A stretch of DNA of 64,000 bases from Hymenobacter glacialis. GTDB taxonomy: Bacteria > Bacteroidota > Bacteroidia > Cytophagales > Hymenobacteraceae. The DNA is taken from the NCBI RefSeq assembly GCF_001816165.1, contig NZ_MDZC01000079.1, positions 119,611-183,610 of the forward strand, read 5' to 3'. How positions within the stretch are numbered: the first letter of the stretch is position 1; each line of letters starts with the position of its first letter. Positions 1 to 8,976 of this stretch are shown in pieces. Position numbers and translations under genes: made by a program. Below the pieces are notes generated by a model. The model searched no databases. It was not told the DNA's origin and was given only the letters and a program-made list of their open reading frames with translations.

Positions 1-630
1 GCCCTTCACGTCGCCAATTACCTGCATGGAGGCAATTTCGTTGGCCCGCAGGCGCATCTTGTCACACACCACAATCTCGGCCCCAAACTTCTTGGCGAAG
101 GCGCGGGTACGCACCACGCCGCCCACGTCGGGCGAGGCAAAAATCAGGTTTTCGAGGTTCAGCGACTTGATGTAGGGGGCCAGCACGGTGGCGCCGTCCA
201 AGTGGTCTACGGGAAGGTCGAAAAAGCCCTGAATCTGACCGGCGTGCAGGTCAACGGTCATCATGCGGTCGGTGCCCACGCTCTGGATGATATTGGCCAC
301 CACCTTGGCCCCGATGCTCACGCGCGGCTTGTCTTTGCGGTCCTGGCGGGCATAGCCCATGTACGGCATCACGATGTTGACCCGGTGGGCCGAGGCACGC
401 TTGCAGGCATCCACCATCAGCATGAGCTCCATAAGGTGCTCCGACGGCGGAAACGTGCTTTGGATGAGAAACACCTCGCAGCCGCGCACGCTTTCGTCGA
501 AGCTGGGCCCCATTTCGGTGTCGGCGAAGCGCTGGAGGGTGAGGGCGCCGAGGGGAGTGCCGTAGGCGGCAGCAATATTTTCGGCGAGGGCGCGGGACGC
601 GCTGCCGGCGAATATCTTGACCTGTTTCAT
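1..630 (-). CDS. prs: ribose-phosphate pyrophosphokinase, 3' part cut by window edge
   Basis: The enzyme makes PRPP from ribose 5-phosphate and ATP in the cytoplasm, for purine, pyrimidine, NAD, His and Trp synthesis. The reverse strand is open from an ATG at 630 to base 1, giving 210 residues of a roughly 310-residue family. It begins MKQVKIFAGS, has the conserved FADTE and ESVRG stretches near residues 35-50, a PYMGYARQDRK segment near 100 and the metal-binding DLHAGQIQGFF segment near 130. The reading frame is intact up to the edge. The C-terminal PRPP-binding loop lies outside the window. Confidence 0.95.
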   Translation of the reverse strand, partial: MKQVKIFAGSASRALAENIAAAYGTPLGALTLQRFADTEMGPSFDESVRGCEVFLIQSTFPPSEHLMELMLMVDACKRASAHRVNIVMPYMGYARQDRKDKPRVSIGAKVVANIIQSVGTDRMMTVDLHAGQIQGFFDLPVDHLDGATVLAPYIKSLNLENLIFASPDVGGVVRTRAFAKKFGAEIVVCDKMRLRANEIASMQVIGDVKG

Positions 631-757
631 TGGGGAAGGTGCTGATTTTGTGCGGCAAGCCTCTGCCTGCCGCCGGTTGATGAACTGCTTAATGACCCGC
701 CTCGACCCTGCGGGGCCTGCTAAAGCTTACCGCACGGGGCGAACTGGAAAAAGCGAA

Positions 758-799
758 AGGCGCTGACCACTCCGGAAATTTGGAGAAGCCAGCGCCTTG
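758..799 (-). terminator. hairpin terminator after tRNA-Gln
   Basis: Read on the minus strand, AAGGCGCTG and CAGCGCCTT form a stem with an internal AATTTCCGG loop region, followed by a T-rich run (TCGCTTTTTCC). It lies about 20 nt downstream of the tRNA, so it probably ends that transcript before prs. Confidence 0.6.
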
Positions 800-820
800 C
801 GTTTAGTCGAGCTTTGTCGT

Positions 821-892
821 TGTCCGACCAGGGCTCGAACCTGGACTTTCTTGAATCAAAATCAAGCGTGTTGCCAGTTACACCATCGGACA
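821..892 (-). tRNA. tRNA-Gln (anticodon TTG)
   Basis: The 72-nt reverse-strand sequence folds as a tRNA: acceptor arms TGTCCGA and TCGGACA, anticodon stem CTTGA/TCAAG around loop TTTTGAT (anticodon TTG, reading CAA), and a T-arm containing GGTTCGAGCCC. The 3' CCA is not encoded. It has its own promoter and terminator. Confidence 0.95.
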
Positions 893-925
893 ATTTCCCA
901 TTGGGCTACGTGCCGTTTGGGACTG

Positions 926-956
926 CAAATGTACTACCGGAAAAATTCGAGGCAAG
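926..956 (-). promoter_or_regulatory. Bacteroidota-type promoter for tRNA-Gln
   Basis: On the minus strand TACATTTG (933 to 926) matches the Bacteroidota -7 element TAnnTTTG. A TTGC sits about 18 nt upstream, in the place of the -33 element. Transcription would start about 25 nt before the tRNA. Confidence 0.6.
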
Positions 957-1096
957 TATTTTTTGAAATTTTTTTGCGAGAAAATTGCGCCACCCTGCCG
1001 GCGAAAGCCTTCAAATTCGCTTTTCTGCTTGATTTTCATGGGGTAATGCCGCTCAGGATGGTTTAAACGCACGCCGGGTGCCGAATCGGGCATGGG

Positions 1097-1127
1097 TTGG
1101 AAAAGCCACGCTTCTGCCGTAATTTTG
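1097..1127 (+). promoter_or_regulatory. Bacteroidota-type promoter for atpD
   Basis: TTGG at 1097-1100 and TAATTTTG at 1120-1127 are separated by 19 nt, matching the Bacteroidota -33/-7 pattern. They lie 42 nt before the atpD ATG and face away from the tRNA promoter. Confidence 0.65.
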
Positions 1128-1135
1128 CGGCCTGA

Positions 1136-2674
<1,539 letters not shown>

Positions 2675-2681
2675 TTTCATT

Positions 2682-2783
2682 TGTCATGCTGACGAAGGAA
2701 GCATCTTATCACGCTTCCTTCGTCAGAATTGCAAACCCTGTGGCGCGAACGTGATAAGATGCTTCGCGCTGCTCAGCATGACA
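2682..2783. repeat. palindromic repeat, family A, between atpD and atpC
   Basis: The ends TGTCATGCTGA and TCAGCATGACA are inverted. The inner arms carry GAAGCATCTTATCA and TGATAAGATGCTTC. A smaller hairpin (CTGACGAAGGAAGC with GCTTCCTTCGTCAG) forms at the left end. It lies between two genes that are presumably co-transcribed, so a transcript would contain a large stem here. Confidence 0.85.
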
Positions 2784-2791
2784 GAAAAAAA

Positions 2792-3037
2792 ATGCATTTA
2801 GAAATCATCACCCCCGACCGCAAGGTATTCGAAGGCGAAGTGACGTCGGCCCAGTTTCCGGGTGCCGATGGCTTGTTTGAAGTGCTGAACAACCACGCCC
2901 CGATGATTGCCGCCTTGAAGGCCGGTAACGTTACCCTGACCGGTGCGACTGGCCGTGAGGCTATTCGCATTGAGGGCGGCGTGGTGGAAGTACTGCGCAA
3001 CAACGTGATAGTGCTGGCCGAGGGCATCGTAGCGTAA
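2792..3037 (+). CDS. atpC: F1F0 ATP synthase epsilon subunit
   Basis: This is the small central-stalk subunit that couples and inhibits F1 rotation. The ATG at 2792 gives an 81-residue protein beginning MHLEIITPDRKVFEGEV with the family signature GLFEVLNNHAPMIAAL. It holds only the N-terminal beta-sandwich domain and lacks the C-terminal helical hairpin, as in other short Bacteroidota epsilon subunits. A longer frame from 2729 would start inside the preceding repeat and is less likely. Confidence 0.93.
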   Translation: MHLEIITPDRKVFEGEVTSAQFPGADGLFEVLNNHAPMIAALKAGNVTLTGATGREAIRIEGGVVEVLRNNVIVLAEGIVA

Positions 3038-3083
3038 TTGCCAACGAGCCCCGACTGCGCTGTGCGGTTGCGATTTAAGTTTT

Positions 3084-3120
3084 AAAAAGCCGTTCTTGCC
3101 TGGCAGGAACGGCTTTTTGC
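3084..3120 (+). terminator. terminator after atpC
   Basis: AAAAAGCCGTTC and GAACGGCTTTTT form a strong stem ending in a T-run, about 47 nt after the atpC stop. Confidence 0.85.
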
Positions 3121-3184
3121 GTCGTAGCCTCTATGGTGGTGCCTTACGGTAGCGGCGCGCCGGGACGCTGATTATTCTTTTGCC

Positions 3185-4243
3185 ATGCACAAACCCCCTA
3201 AGCCCTTCGCGTACGTCGAAAATATCTACACGCCCCGGCAGCGCTACGTGCTGCTGGTGGTCTCGCTCGTGAGCCTGGCCGGGCTGATGGTGGTGGGGCT
3301 GGCGCAGTACCTGACCGCGTTTTTGGCGGCGGGTATCTTGTTTGTGGTGTTCCGGCCGTGGTGGGTGGCGCTGGTGCACCACCGCAAGTGGAACCACCGT
3401 CTTGTTACCATCGGCATTCTGCTCGTGACGGTGGTGCTGCTGGTGGTGCCATTCTACGCCCTGAGCTCCCTGCTGCTGGAGCGGCTGGTGGCCTTTACCA
3501 AGCACCCCGAGCGCATCCTGGACGCGCTGCATAAAGTGGAGGATGCCACGGGAATCAGCATTACGGGGCAGCTGAACGTGCGGCAAATGCTATTGCAGGG
3601 TGCTACCAAGGTGAGCAGCTGGATACCCACACTGGCCAGCAGCGCGCTCAATTTTCTGGTGGTGGTGGGACTGATGCTGTTCACGATGTACTACCTATTT
3701 ATGCAGGAAACGTACTTTATGCTGGGCCTGCACCGGTACCTGCCTTTCCGCAACGAAACGCTGGAAGAGTTGGGTGAGTCGCTGAAAAACAACGTGAACG
3801 CTAACGTGCTGGGGCAGGTGCTGGTGGCCATGGTGCAAAGCGTTTTGACCGGACTTACGCTGTGGATTTTTGAGGTGCCCGACCCGGTGTTCTGGGGTGT
3901 GGTGGCGTTTTTTATGGCTTTTTTGCCGGTACTGGGCACCCCGTTGGTGTGGGGGCCGGCGGCGCTGTACCAGTTTTCGCAGGGGCAAAGCGGCAAGGCC
4001 ATCGGCATTTTGCTGGTGGGATTCATCGTGATTATCAACATCGACAACCTCCTGCGCATCATGCTGGCCAAGCGCATGGGCGACATTCATCCGCTGGTGA
4101 CGCTGGTGGGGTTGGTGCTGGGAGTGGAGATGTTTGGCCTGATTGGGCTAGTGATTGGACCGCTGCTGCTGTCCTATTTTATGGTGCTGATGGAGGTGTT
4201 CCGGCGCGAAAACCGGCGGGCAATGGCAGAGAAAACCAGCTAG
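3185..4243 (+). CDS. AI-2E family transporter (PF01594-type membrane protein)
   Basis: The 352-residue polytopic inner-membrane protein has two N-terminal hydrophobic segments at about residues 20-55, a third near 75-95, an amphipathic middle (about 95-150), and four to five segments to the C-terminus. The conserved region LPVLGTPLVWGPAALYQF and a later segment (VTLVGLVLG...GLIGLVIGP) fit this family, whose members export small molecules or act as Na+/H+ antiporters. The substrate cannot be told from sequence. It stands alone after the atpC terminator. Confidence 0.85.
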   Translation: MHKPPKPFAYVENIYTPRQRYVLLVVSLVSLAGLMVVGLAQYLTAFLAAGILFVVFRPWWVALVHHRKWNHRLVTIGILLVTVVLLVVPFYALSSLLLERLVAFTKHPERILDALHKVEDATGISITGQLNVRQMLLQGATKVSSWIPTLASSALNFLVVVGLMLFTMYYLFMQETYFMLGLHRYLPFRNETLEELGESLKNNVNANVLGQVLVAMVQSVLTGLTLWIFEVPDPVFWGVVAFFMAFLPVLGTPLVWGPAALYQFSQGQSGKAIGILLVGFIVIINIDNLLRIMLAKRMGDIHPLVTLVGLVLGVEMFGLIGLVIGPLLLSYFMVLMEVFRRENRRAMAEKTS

Positions 4244-4266
4244 TGGCGAAGCTGCGCGCCATTGCC

Positions 4267-4274
4267 GACCTTTG
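4267..4274 (+). promoter_or_regulatory. possible -7 element before the PLP enzyme gene
   Basis: GACCTTTG differs at one position from TAnnTTTG and lies 27 nt before the ATG at 4302. It supports starting the gene at that ATG rather than at the TTG at 4272. No clear -33 element is seen. Confidence 0.35.
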
Positions 4275-4301
4275 CCACACTCATTCCCACGCGCTGCCCT
4301 T

Positions 4302-5432
4302 ATGACCCCGACGGCTATCCATCCCAAAATCACCCCGATTTACCAAACGTCCGTTTTCAAATTCGATGACCTGGACGCGGTGCAGCAGTACTTTGACGAG
4401 CCCGGCAGCCGCTACCTGTACTCCCGCAACGGCAACCCCAATTCCGACGAGCTGGCCGCGGCCGTGAACCAGTGGGAAGGCGGCGCTGGTGCCCTGGCCA
4501 CGGGCTCGGGCATGGCCGCCATTTTCGCGGCGCTGATGACCTACTGCCAGGCCGGCGACCACGTGCTGTGCGCCGCCGATATCTACGGCGGCTCGGCGGC
4601 GCTGCTCAACCTGGAGCTGTCGAGGCTGGGCATAAGCGTGAGCTACGTGCCGTTTGAGGAACTGTACGACCTGAATTCCCACGTGCAGCCCGGCACCAAG
4701 CTGCTGCTGTGCGAAACGATGAGCAACCCACTACTGCGCGTGGTGAACCTGCGCGCCATTGCCGAGGAGTGCCACCGTCACGGCGTGAAATTGGTAGTGG
4801 ACAACACCTTTGCCACGCCCGTGATTACCAAGCCCCTGGCGCACGGTGCCAATTTGGTGCTGCACAGCGTGACCAAATACCTGGCCGGCCATTCCGATGT
4901 GACGGCCGGGGCCGTGGTAGCCGGCACGCCGGAAGATGCCGCGCGGCTGCGCCAAATCGGCACCGTATTCGGCCTCACGCTGAGCCCCATGGAGAGCTGG
5001 CTGAGCGTGCGCGGCATGAAAACCCTGCGGCTGCGCGTGGCCGCGCACAGCTATAACGCCCAGCAGGTGGCCGAATTCCTGGAGGCACATCCGGCTGTGG
5101 AGGCAGTGTATTATCCCGGCCTGCCCACGCACCCGCAGCATGTGCTTGCGACGGGGCAGGGGCACGGGCTGTTCAGCGGCATGCTCTCGTTCCGCCTGCC
5201 CGACGATGCCGCGGTAGTGAACCGCTTCATGCAGCGGAGCCAGCGGTTTCCGTTTGCACCCTCGCTGGCGGGCGTGGATTCGTCGTGCTCGCATCCGCTC
5301 TACACCTCGCACCGGGCCCTGACGGATGAGCAGCGGGCGGACCTGGGCATCACGGTGGGGTTGGTGCGGCTGAGCGTGGGCATTGAGCCGGTGGAAGAGT
5401 TGCTGGCCGACTTGGCGCACGCGCTTTCTTAG
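4302..5432 (+). CDS. trans-sulfuration PLP enzyme (cystathionine gamma-lyase/synthase type)
   Basis: The 376-residue protein belongs to the Cys/Met-metabolism PLP family, which interconverts cystathionine, homocysteine and cysteine. It shows the SRNGNPN segment near residue 41, the GSGMAAIFAAL cofactor region near 68, DNTFATPV near 167 and the PLP lysine in HSVTKYLAGHSDVTAG (Lys192). The C-terminal LVRLSVGIEPVEEL is typical. Whether it is a beta-lyase, gamma-lyase or gamma-synthase cannot be settled by eye. The ATG at 4302 is preferred over the upstream TTG. Confidence 0.85.
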   Translation: MTPTAIHPKITPIYQTSVFKFDDLDAVQQYFDEPGSRYLYSRNGNPNSDELAAAVNQWEGGAGALATGSGMAAIFAALMTYCQAGDHVLCAADIYGGSAALLNLELSRLGISVSYVPFEELYDLNSHVQPGTKLLLCETMSNPLLRVVNLRAIAEECHRHGVKLVVDNTFATPVITKPLAHGANLVLHSVTKYLAGHSDVTAGAVVAGTPEDAARLRQIGTVFGLTLSPMESWLSVRGMKTLRLRVAAHSYNAQQVAEFLEAHPAVEAVYYPGLPTHPQHVLATGQGHGLFSGMLSFRLPDDAAVVNRFMQRSQRFPFAPSLAGVDSSCSHPLYTSHRALTDEQRADLGITVGLVRLSVGIEPVEELLADLAHALS

Positions 5433-5530
5433 CGCAATGTCCAGTTTCTTGGACGGGTATAAGGATTCTAACTGTTGCGTTCTTACCTCGTTCAATCAAT
5501 CCTGAATATAACTGAGCCGGCGGCTGGTCG

Positions 5531-6691
5531 CTAGAAGCACTCGGCCAGGGCCCCGGCCACGCGGCGCAACTCCGCATCGGCCATGGCGGTGCCGCTGGGC
5601 AGGCACAGGCCGCGGGCAAACAAATCGGCGCAGACCGCGCCGCCGTACATGGGCGCCGACTGAAACAGCGGCTGCAGGTGCAGGGGCTTCCAAAGGGGGC
5701 GGCTCTCGATGTTGTGCGTTTCGAGCTGCAGTCGCACGGTTTCGGGCGTTACGGCGGGCTGGGGCGGGGCAGCCGGGTCGGGGGCGTTCAGGAGGATAGT
5801 AGTGAGCCAGCGGTTGGAGCGGCTGCCGGCGGGCTCGGGTGCCAAGGCCACGGTGAGGCCCGGCAGGTGCGCCAAGTGCTCCCGGTACCAGGCAAATATT
5901 TCGCGGCGGCGTTTCACCCGCTCGTCCAGCAGGCCCATCTGGCCGCGGCCGATGCCCGCCAGCACGTTGCTCAGGCGGTAGTTGTAGCCTACTTCGGAGT
6001 GCTGGTAGTGGGGCGCATCGTCCTTGGCCTGAGTGGCGAGAAATCGGGTCTTTTGGGCCAGTGCGGTATCGTTGGTAACCAGGGCCCCGCCGCCGCTGGT
6101 GGTCAGGATTTTATTGCCATTGAAGGAAAATACGCCGACTTTGCCAAAACTGCCCAGCGGCTGCTTGTTGAAGGAAGACCCCAGGGCTTCGGCCGCGTCT
6201 TCGAGCACGGGTAGCCCAAATTCCGCCGCGATGGCCATGATTTCAGTGAGCTTGGCGGGCATGCCGTAGAGGTGCACCAGCAGCAGGGCTTTGAGCTTTT
6301 TGCCCTTGGCCAGGCGGTCTACAATGGCTTCGCGCAGGCGCTCGGGGCAGATGTTCCAGGTTTCGGCCTCGCTGTCGACGAACACGGGAGTGGCGCCCAG
6401 GTACAGAATAGGGTTGGCTGTGGCCACGAACGTGAACGAGGGGCACAGCACTTCATCGCCCGGCCCCACGCCCAGCAAAATCAGCCCCAGATGAATGGCG
6501 GCCGTGCCCGACGACAGCGCCACGCAATGCGCCGCGCCGGTCGCCTCGCAGATGTCGTCTTCGAAGCCCTTTAGGTTTGGCCCGGCTGGTGCCACCCAGT
6601 TGTCCTCAATCGCCTTGTGCACATAATTCATCTCGTGGCGGCCCAGGTGGGGCGGCGAGAGAAACAGGCGGTCGTGGTCTTGGCTATGCAT
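5531..6691 (-). CDS. DegT/DnrJ/EryC1/StrS aminotransferase (PglE-like)
   Basis: This PLP enzyme transaminates nucleotide-linked 4-keto sugars. It has 386 residues from the ATG at 6691. Key regions are LSSGTAAIHLGL near residue 59, CPSFTFVATANPI near 83, EDAAEALGS near 164 and the PLP lysine in FSFNGNKILTTSGGG (Lys194). It is the last gene of a minus-strand run: sugar transferase (7466-8107), NeuD/PglD-like acetyltransferase (6834-7457), then this gene. That order matches PglC, PglD and PglE, which make and load UDP-N,N'-diacetylbacillosamine. The 4,6-dehydratase (PglF) is not in the window. Confidence 0.88.
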   Translation of the reverse strand: MHSQDHDRLFLSPPHLGRHEMNYVHKAIEDNWVAPAGPNLKGFEDDICEATGAAHCVALSSGTAAIHLGLILLGVGPGDEVLCPSFTFVATANPILYLGATPVFVDSEAETWNICPERLREAIVDRLAKGKKLKALLLVHLYGMPAKLTEIMAIAAEFGLPVLEDAAEALGSSFNKQPLGSFGKVGVFSFNGNKILTTSGGGALVTNDTALAQKTRFLATQAKDDAPHYQHSEVGYNYRLSNVLAGIGRGQMGLLDERVKRRREIFAWYREHLAHLPGLTVALAPEPAGSRSNRWLTTILLNAPDPAAPPQPAVTPETVRLQLETHNIESRPLWKPLHLQPLFQSAPMYGGAVCADLFARGLCLPSGTAMADAELRRVAGALAECF

Positions 6692-6700
6692 TTGGGGAAT

Positions 6701-6781
6701 CAAAAATTAAAGATTGAGAATTAAAAATGAGCTGTTACCAGCGCCTAAGCCGCGCATGGTTTTAATTCTCAATCTTTAATT
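6701..6781. repeat. AT-rich inverted repeat
   Basis: Left arm AAAAATTAAAGATTGAGAAT (6702 on) and right arm ATTCTCAATCTTTAATT (6764-6780) are inverted around a GC-rich centre. The sequence is far more AT-rich than its surroundings and resembles the repeats at 26192-26308 and 34843-35030. Its right arm holds the TGA that would end the unshifted PglD-like frame. Confidence 0.7.
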
Positions 6782-6833
6782 GCTCTGGCCGGTACCCCAA
6801 CGGCGGTGATGTTGGCGGGCATGTTGCGCACCA

Positions 6834-7457
6834 CTACGGCGCCGGCGCCATGATGGTGTTTTCGCCGATTTGAACCCCCTGAATAACCGTGGTATTGGTG
6901 CCGAGGTAGGTGCCCGCGCCCAGTTGGGTTGCGCCGCTCACGTTGGCGTGCGGCATGAGGGACGAAAAATCTCCCAGCACGGCATCGTGGCCGATTGTGC
7001 AGCCGAGATTCAGCAGCACGAACCGGCCCAGGGTGATGTCACAGGTCAGGAAGCAGCCTTGCTGAATGATGCTGCCTTCGCCCACGGCAATGCGCTGCTG
7101 CGGAGCCAGGGCCACCTGCGGGTGCACCAGCACCGGAAACGACAGCTGCGAAGAGGTGAGACGCGCCACCACCGTGGCGCGACTGGCCGGACTGCCCACG
7201 GCCACGGCCACGGCCAGCGGCTCCGGGGTGGCGTTGAGGTCGGCGCTGGTGCCCAAATAGGGGAGGCCGGCCACGGTAGCGGTGGTTGGCGCGTGGTCGT
7301 CGTAGAAGCCGCGCACGTTCCAGGCCGCGGGCGTGGTGGCGGCGTTGAGCTGCCGAATGAGCAGCAGTACCTCGCGCCCCAGGCCGCCCGCGCCAAAAAT
7401 GACGAGCGGAATACCGGACTCGGCTTCTTCGTATTCGGAGAAAAATAACTGGGTCAT
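6834..7457 (-). CDS. NeuD/PglD-like sugar O/N-acetyltransferase, frameshifted near its 3' end
   Basis: The protein has an N-terminal Rossmann-like domain (IFGAGGLGREVLLL near residue 20) and a left-handed beta-helix of hexapeptide repeats, with GHDAVLGDF in the putative active-site region and IQGVQIGENTIM near the end. The ATG at 7457 is 8 nt after the sugar-transferase stop. The frame ends at 6834 after NTIMAPAP. If one G is restored at about 6850, it continues as GAGAVVVRNMPANITAVGVPARAIKD and stops at 6769, which is the expected family C-terminus. The gene is therefore either a real 1-nt deletion costing the last coil or a homopolymer sequencing error. The proposed intact span is 6769-7457. 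Confidence 0.85.
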   Translation of the reverse strand: MTQLFFSEYEEAESGIPLVIFGAGGLGREVLLLIRQLNAATTPAAWNVRGFYDDHAPTTATVAGLPYLGTSADLNATPEPLAVAVAVGSPASRATVVARLTSSQLSFPVLVHPQVALAPQQRIAVGEGSIIQQGCFLTCDITLGRFVLLNLGCTIGHDAVLGDFSSLMPHANVSGATQLGAGTYLGTNTTVIQGVQIGENTIMAPAP

Positions 7458-7465
7458 GGCGTACT

Positions 7466-8107
7466 CTACGGGGAAAGCGGAGGGGGAGGGGTGCCCCGAA
7501 AGGCCAATGTGGTGACTTGCCCGGGAGCCGTGATGCCGCTGCCGCGCAGCACGCGCCCGGCGGTGCGCCACAAGATGTTCATATCCAGCCGCCAAGTTAC
7601 ATTTTCTGCGTACCAGACGTCATAAACGAATTTCTCTTCCCAGGAAATGGCGTTGCGCCCGTTTACCTGGGCCCAGCCCGTGAGGCCGGGGCGCACGTCG
7701 TGGCGCCGGGCCTGGGTGGGCGAGTAGAGCGGTAAATACTCGGGCAGCAGCGGGCGCGGGCCCACCAGGCTCAGGTCGCCGCGCAGGATGTTCCAGAGCT
7801 GGGGCAACTCGTCGAGGGAAGTGGCGCGCAGCCAGCGGCCCAGGGCGGGCAGGCGCGCGGCGTCGGGCAGGAGGTGGCCGGCGGCATCGCGCCCGTCGGT
7901 CATGGTTTGGATTTTGTAGAGCGTGAACAGGCGGCCGTGCCAGCCCGGCCGCACCTGCCGAAACAGCACCCGCCCACGGTTTTGCACGGCCGCCAGCGCC
8001 GCCGCCCCGGCCAGCAACGGCAGCGTGAGCAGCAGCAGCGGCAGGGCCAGGGCCACGTCGAGCAGGCGCTTGCCGTGGCGGACGTAAAAAGAATGGGGAG
8101 CGGGCAC
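7466..8107 (-). CDS. bacterial sugar transferase (PglC-like phosphoglycosyl transferase)
   Basis: This enzyme moves a phospho-sugar from a UDP-sugar to undecaprenyl phosphate at the inner membrane. It has 213 residues, the short monotopic type. It shows one hydrophobic re-entrant helix at about residues 17-40, the LYKIQTM segment near 63, the catalytic Asp-Glu in TSLDELPQLWN near 95, and LSLVGPRPLLPEYLPLY near 110. The frame starts with GTG at 8107. It heads the run with the PglD- and PglE-like genes, so its donor is probably an acetamido-amino sugar. It is divergent from ispE. Confidence 0.88.
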   Translation of the reverse strand: MPAPHSFYVRHGKRLLDVALALPLLLLTLPLLAGAAALAAVQNRGRVLFRQVRPGWHGRLFTLYKIQTMTDGRDAAGHLLPDAARLPALGRWLRATSLDELPQLWNILRGDLSLVGPRPLLPEYLPLYSPTQARRHDVRPGLTGWAQVNGRNAISWEEKFVYDVWYAENVTWRLDMNILWRTAGRVLRGSGITAPGQVTTLAFRGTPPPPLSP

Positions 8108-8117
8108 GGCACAAAAG

Positions 8118-8125
8118 TACCTTTG
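8118..8125 (+). promoter_or_regulatory. -7 element for ispE
   Basis: TACCTTTG is an exact TAnnTTTG match 30 nt before the ATG at 8155. It falls after the TTG at 8137 once initiation spacing is considered, favouring the ATG start. No clear -33 element is visible. Confidence 0.5.
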
Positions 8126-8154
8126 CGGCGCAGGCTTTGGCTTGCGTCCTACTC

Positions 8155-8976
8155 ATGCTCGTGTTTCCCAACGCCAAACTCAACCTCGGCCTCTACATCA
8201 CCGAGCGCCGCCCCGACGGCTTCCACAACCTGGAAACGGTCTTTTTGCCCCTCCCTTGGACCGACGCCCTGGAGATTCTGCCGGCCGAAACCGGCCACCT
8301 TACCAGTATTGCCCTCACCGGCCGACCCATCCCCGGCGACCCGGTCACCAACCTCTGCGTGCGGGCCTACGAGTTGCTGCAGGCCGATTTCCCCCAGTTG
8401 CCTCCAGTGCAGATGTACCTGCACAAAATAGTGCCCATCGGCGCGGGACTGGGCGGCGGCTCGGCCGATGCGGCCTTTGCCTTAAAGGCGGCGAATGAGT
8501 TGTTTGGTCTTAACATTCCCTCCGAAACCCTGGAAGGATACGCCCGCCGCCTGGGCGCAGACTGTGCTTTCTTCATCCAGAATAAGCCGGTGCTGGCCGT
8601 GGAAAGGGGCGACGTTTTTCAGGAAATCGACCTGAGCCTGACCGGAACCGGGTGCGTGGTGGTGTACCCCAACCTGCACATCAGCACGCCCGAAGCCTTT
8701 GCGGGCATCACGCCGCAGCCGCCTGCCCACGGGCTGCGGGAAGCGCTGGCGCAGCCGCTGGAAACATGGCGCGACACTGTGAGCAACGATTTTGAGCGGT
8801 CGCTGGCTCCTAAATACCCGGTGCTGGCCGCCATCAAGCAGGAGCTTTACGCCGCCGGAGCCACTTATGCTAGCTTGTCGGGTTCAGGTTCGGCGGTGTA
8901 TGGGCTGTGGGCGGCCGGAGCGCCCGCCGCCATGCCGTGGCCCACCGAGTATACGGTGTGGCAGGGCGTACTCTAA
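8155..8976 (+). CDS. ispE: 4-(cytidine 5'-diphospho)-2-C-methyl-D-erythritol kinase
   Basis: This GHMP-family kinase phosphorylates CDP-ME in the MEP isoprenoid pathway. It has 273 residues from ATG 8155. It starts MLVFPNAKLNLGLYITERRPDGFHNLET, the typical substrate-binding N-terminus, carries the ATP loop PIGAGLGGGSADAAFAL near residue 95, and ends with a motif-3-like SLSGSGSAVYGLW near residue 240. Its stop codon overlaps the stop of the convergent EamA gene by 4 nt. Confidence 0.95.
   Translation: MLVFPNAKLNLGLYITERRPDGFHNLETVFLPLPWTDALEILPAETGHLTSIALTGRPIPGDPVTNLCVRAYELLQADFPQLPPVQMYLHKIVPIGAGLGGGSADAAFALKAANELFGLNIPSETLEGYARRLGADCAFFIQNKPVLAVERGDVFQEIDLSLTGTGCVVVYPNLHISTPEAFAGITPQPPAHGLREALAQPLETWRDTVSNDFERSLAPKYPVLAAIKQELYAAGATYASLSGSGSAVYGLWAAGAPAAMPWPTEYTVWQGVL

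Noticed and set aside
2682..2783. Insertion sequence or tRNA-like element between atpD and atpC
   Set aside because: It has no transposase frame or tRNA fold and matches the palindrome family found throughout the window.
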